The position numbers were made by a program, and so were the translations under genes. A stretch of 35,942 nt of DNA from Atopobiaceae bacterium (GTDB lineage Bacteria > Actinomycetota > Coriobacteriia > Coriobacteriales > Atopobiaceae). Positions 32,517-35,942 of the stretch are shown in pieces (position 1 is the stretch's first letter; each line of letters opens with the position of its first letter). The notes under the pieces are model-generated. The model ran no database searches and had not been told where the DNA came from. It saw only the letters and a list, made by a program, of their open reading frames with translations. The DNA lies in NCBI GenBank assembly GCA_030525685.1, contig JAUNEG010000021.1, forward strand, positions 1 to 35,942, in the 5' to 3' direction.

Positions 32517-32733
32517 GAGGGTTTGGGTTCGAAAAACGGGCAAATCGGGCGCATCGTTGGGGTCCAACTGGGAAAACGTCGGCGGTCGTCGGCTTTTCGA
32601 ACCCAAACTCGATTCGGGTTTGGGTTCGAAAAACGGGACGAAACTGGTCCAGCAATTTGATACTACTTCGCTGACCTGCGACTCTGTCGTCTGGTGTCCG
32701 ACACGCGGCGCGATTCCCGAACCCAAACCCTCC
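32517..32733. repeat. Nested palindromic element (element F)
   Basis: Outer arms GGAGGGTTTGGGTTCG (32517-32532) and CGAACCCAAACCCTCC (32718-32733) are perfect 16-bp inverted repeats. An inner palindrome pairs CTTTTCGAACCCAAAC (32593-32608) with GTTTGGGTTCGAAAAACG (32617-32634). The left word GGGTTTGGGTTCGAAAAACG therefore occurs twice in direct order (32519 and 32616) and its complement twice. It fills most of the 336-bp gap between the glycosidase and tmk; the last 100 bases contain no clear promoter. Confidence 0.85.
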
Positions 32734-32839
32734 GTGGGGCCGCGCGGCGTCGCCGAGAGGGGCGCCCCCGCCGTGGTTTTCTCGCGGCGGGCGGGGCGGC
32801 GCGGTACCATTGAGGGGCTACGAGATCGAGGGGAGGCGC

Positions 32840-33453
32840 ATGGGACGCGGGGTGTTCATCACGCTTGAGGGGGCTGACGGCTGCGGCAAGTCGACGCAGG
32901 CCGCGCTGGTCGCCGACGCGCTCGAGGCGTCCGGCCGCGAGGTCGTGCGCCTGCGCGAGCCCGGCGGCACGCCGATCTCCGAGAAGGTCCGCGCGCTGCT
33001 CTTGGACCCCGCCAACGCCGAGATGGTCCCGGAGTGCGAGCTCCTCCTCTACGAGGCCAGCCGCGCCCAGCTCACGCGCCAGGTCATAGAGCCCGCCGTC
33101 GCGCGCGGCGCCGTGGTCCTGTGCGACCGCTACTACGACTCCACCTACGCCTACCAGGCCGGCGGACGCGAGCTGCCGGACGACCTCGTGAACGCCGCCA
33201 ATGCGCTCGGCAGCTGCGGCGCCGTGCCCGACCGCACGCTCGTCTTCGACCTCGAGCCCGCCGTCGCCTTCGCGCGCGCCACGGCCGGCGGCGCGGACCG
33301 CCTCGAGGCCGAGGGCCTGGCCTTCCAGGAGCGCGTCCGCGCGGCCTACCTGCGCCTCGCCGCCTCCGAGCCCGACCGCGTGCGCGTGGTGGACGCCTCG
33401 GGCGAGAAGGGCGAGGTGCTCGCCCGCGCGCTCGACGCCCTCGGGGACCTGCT

Positions 33454-33457
<4 letters not shown>
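32840..33457 (+). CDS. tmk: Thymidylate kinase
   Basis: The 205-residue enzyme phosphorylates dTMP to dTDP for DNA synthesis. The P-loop is EGADGCGKSTQ, the nucleotide/lid region has LREPGGTPISEKVRALLL, and LCDRYYDSTYAYQ is the DRY motif of thymidylate kinases. Start ATG 32840 has GAGGGGAGG 4 bp upstream; a more upstream in-frame GTG-type start would add ten residues before the conserved strand. The stop overlaps holB (ATGA, 33454-33457). The order tmk-holB-ricT is a widely conserved core cluster. Confidence 0.95.
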
Positions 33458-34583
<1,126 letters not shown>

Positions 34584-34605
<22 letters not shown>

Positions 34606-35942
34606 AGTTCGCCTACGCCGCGCGTGACCTCTGGTTCGACCCGGCCGGTACCGGCGCCCAGGAGGGCGATCACGTGATCTGCGCGACCGAGCGCGGCCAG
34701 GAGATCGGCCTCGCCACCGCCGACGCCCGTGAGGTCGCGCCCGAGGAGCTCTCGTCCACGATCGGCCACGCGCAGCTGCGCGACGTCGTGCGCATCGCCA
34801 CCGACGAGGACCTGGAGCGCGCCGACGAGCTCGCCCGTCGCGGCGAGGAGTCTATGCCCGAGTTCCGCCGCCACGTGGCGGAGTCCGGCCTGGACATGAA
34901 ACCCGTGGGCGTGGAGTACCTCTTCGACGGAGAGAGGGCCGTCTGCTACTTCGCCGCCGAGGAGCGCGTGGACTTCCGCCAGCTCGTGCGCGACCTCTCG
35001 CGCGAGTTCCACGTCCGCATCGACATGCGCCAGATCGGGGTGCGCGAGGAGGCGGCCATCGTGGGCGGCTACGGCCACTGCGGCCAGGAGCTCTGCTGCC
35101 GCCGCTTTGCCACGGGCTTCGACCCGGTCTCCATCCGCATGGCCAAGGAGCAGGACCTCCCGCTCAACTCCACCAAGATCTCCGGTGCGTGCGGCCGCCT
35201 CATGTGCTGCCTGCGCTACGAGTTCGAGGCCTACCGCGACTTCAAGAGCCGCGCGCCCAAGAAGAACGCCGTCATCGACACGCCGCTCGGCAAGGCCAAG
35301 ATCATCGAGTACGACACCCCCAAGGAGCAGCTCTGTCTGCGCCTGGAGAGCGGCAAGCAGATCCGTGTGGCGCTCGCCGACATGACGGCCTCCGAGGCCG
35401 CGCACAAGAAGAGCGAGGAGCTGGGCTGCCCGTGCCGCCCGGACACCGTCACGCGCGAGGTGCTCGACCGTCTGGAGTCCCCGGACGTGCAGATGGCCCT
35501 CGCCGAGCTCGATCGCAAGAACGGCGTGCTCGCCGAGCCCGAGGTGGACGCCTCGGACATCTTCGTGGAACCCAAGCGCAAGCGCCGTCGCGCGTCCTCC
35601 GGCGCGCCATCCGGCGAGAAGAGCGAGCGCCCCGCGATCGGTTCCGCGCCGTCCGGCGAGGGAGGCTCCGGCGCGACGCGCCGCCGCCGCAAGCGCCGCC
35701 CGGGCGACGGCGGGGGAGAGGCAGTCGCGGCCCCGGCCGAGACGCAGCAGAACGGCGCGCGCCGTCGTCACCACCAGGCCGCCGAGGGCGCCTCGGCCGA
35801 GGGCGCGCCCTCGCAGGGCCAGGGCGCCACGCGGCGCCGCCGCCCGGGCGACAAGGGCGGCCAGCCGGCGGCCGGCACCGCGCCGCGCGGCATGCAGCCG
35901 TCGCGCAAGAGGCGCGCGCAGCAGGGCGGCGGTGAGCCGTCC
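34584..35942 (+). CDS. ricT: PSP1-domain protein RicT, partial (runs off the window)
   Basis: The 453 codons seen form an open frame to the window edge. The PSP1 domain (about residues 60-220, PF04468) has VGVEYLFDGERAVCYFAAEE, RIDMRQIGVREEAAIVGGYG, GHCGQELCCRRF and GACGRLMCCLRYE. These cysteines bind [4Fe-4S] in the Bacillus RicAFT complex, which affects RNase Y and mRNA maturation. The tail after residue 330 is low-complexity and very basic (KPKRKRRRAS, TRRRRKRRPG, TRRRRPGDKG), much longer than in Firmicutes, and could bind RNA. AAGGAGG lies 7 bp before ATG 34584, inside the end of holB. Confidence 0.9.

Noticed and set aside
32519..32540. GGGTTCGAA resembling a tRNA T-arm
   Set aside because: No cloverleaf can be folded around it; the word belongs to a symmetric palindrome and recurs four times.
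25523..32554. A 2343-codon open frame on the minus strand
   Set aside because: It is antisense to seven well-supported genes. Long antisense frames are expected with strong G/C third-position bias; its composition is Arg/Ala/Gly/Val-rich and lacks any recognisable domain.

Overview
The window is a G+C-rich actinobacterial chromosome segment. The likely source is the class Coriobacteriia, near Olsenella/Atopobium: glutamine-type ABC importers, membrane-anchored LuxR regulators, an ECF transporter with a DUF4430 lipoprotein, a sortase-type LPXTG surface protein and an archaeal-looking topoisomerase I with C-terminal zinc ribbons all fit. This placement is inference from gene content; no 16S gene is present.

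Layout. 0.1-3.9 kb: a polar amino-acid SBP/permease pair without its own ATPase, an orphan NarL-type response regulator whose histidine kinase survives only as a fused C-terminal stub, and a decayed MFS transporter. 3.9-6.0 kb: a PH-domain membrane protein, then a HigBA toxin-antitoxin pair followed 10 bp later by a ketopantoate reductase; a promoter upstream holds a LexA-type palindrome. 6.2-9.2 kb: a complete amino-acid importer (Tat-type lipoprotein, permease, ATPase) and a LysE exporter. 9.5-12.9 kb: an XRE-membrane protein, a Ca2+/cation antiporter and a truncated, frameshifted LPXTG protein. 12.9-15.9 kb: a structured leader, a DUF4430 Tat-lipoprotein, EcfT and a fused EcfA-EcfA ATPase. 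16.2-21.0 kb: a two-permease ABC-2 exporter with its ATPase, then two membrane LuxR regulators, the first interrupted by an amber codon. 21.1-22.3 kb: a small acidic protein and an ECF S component, probably the partner of the 13-16 kb ECF module. 22.6-28.1 kb: YebC/TACO1, a PLP aminotransferase, a TPR protein, a STAS protein and TatA/B-TatC. 28.1-35.9 kb: topoisomerase I, a GH2 glycosidase, then tmk-holB-ricT, with ricT running off the end.

Two genome-scale signals are not explained by the genes. First, at least seven intergenic gaps each carry a 50-220 bp near-palindromic element with long inverted arms; in several the arms are duplicated (3.8, 9.3, 22.3, 32.6 kb). Their sequences are mostly private to each locus, but the architecture recurs. 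Second, the 9-mer GGCGAGAAG (extended consensus about GGCGAGAAGGAC) occurs at least 26 times on both strands, over-represented in gaps, linkers and pseudogenes, like a DNA-uptake, Chi or segregation word. A different, REP-like palindrome sits in frame inside the tatA/B coding sequence. Several genes in the first 21 kb show clear decay, so that half looks like an accessory region, while 22.5-35.9 kb looks like stable core genome.
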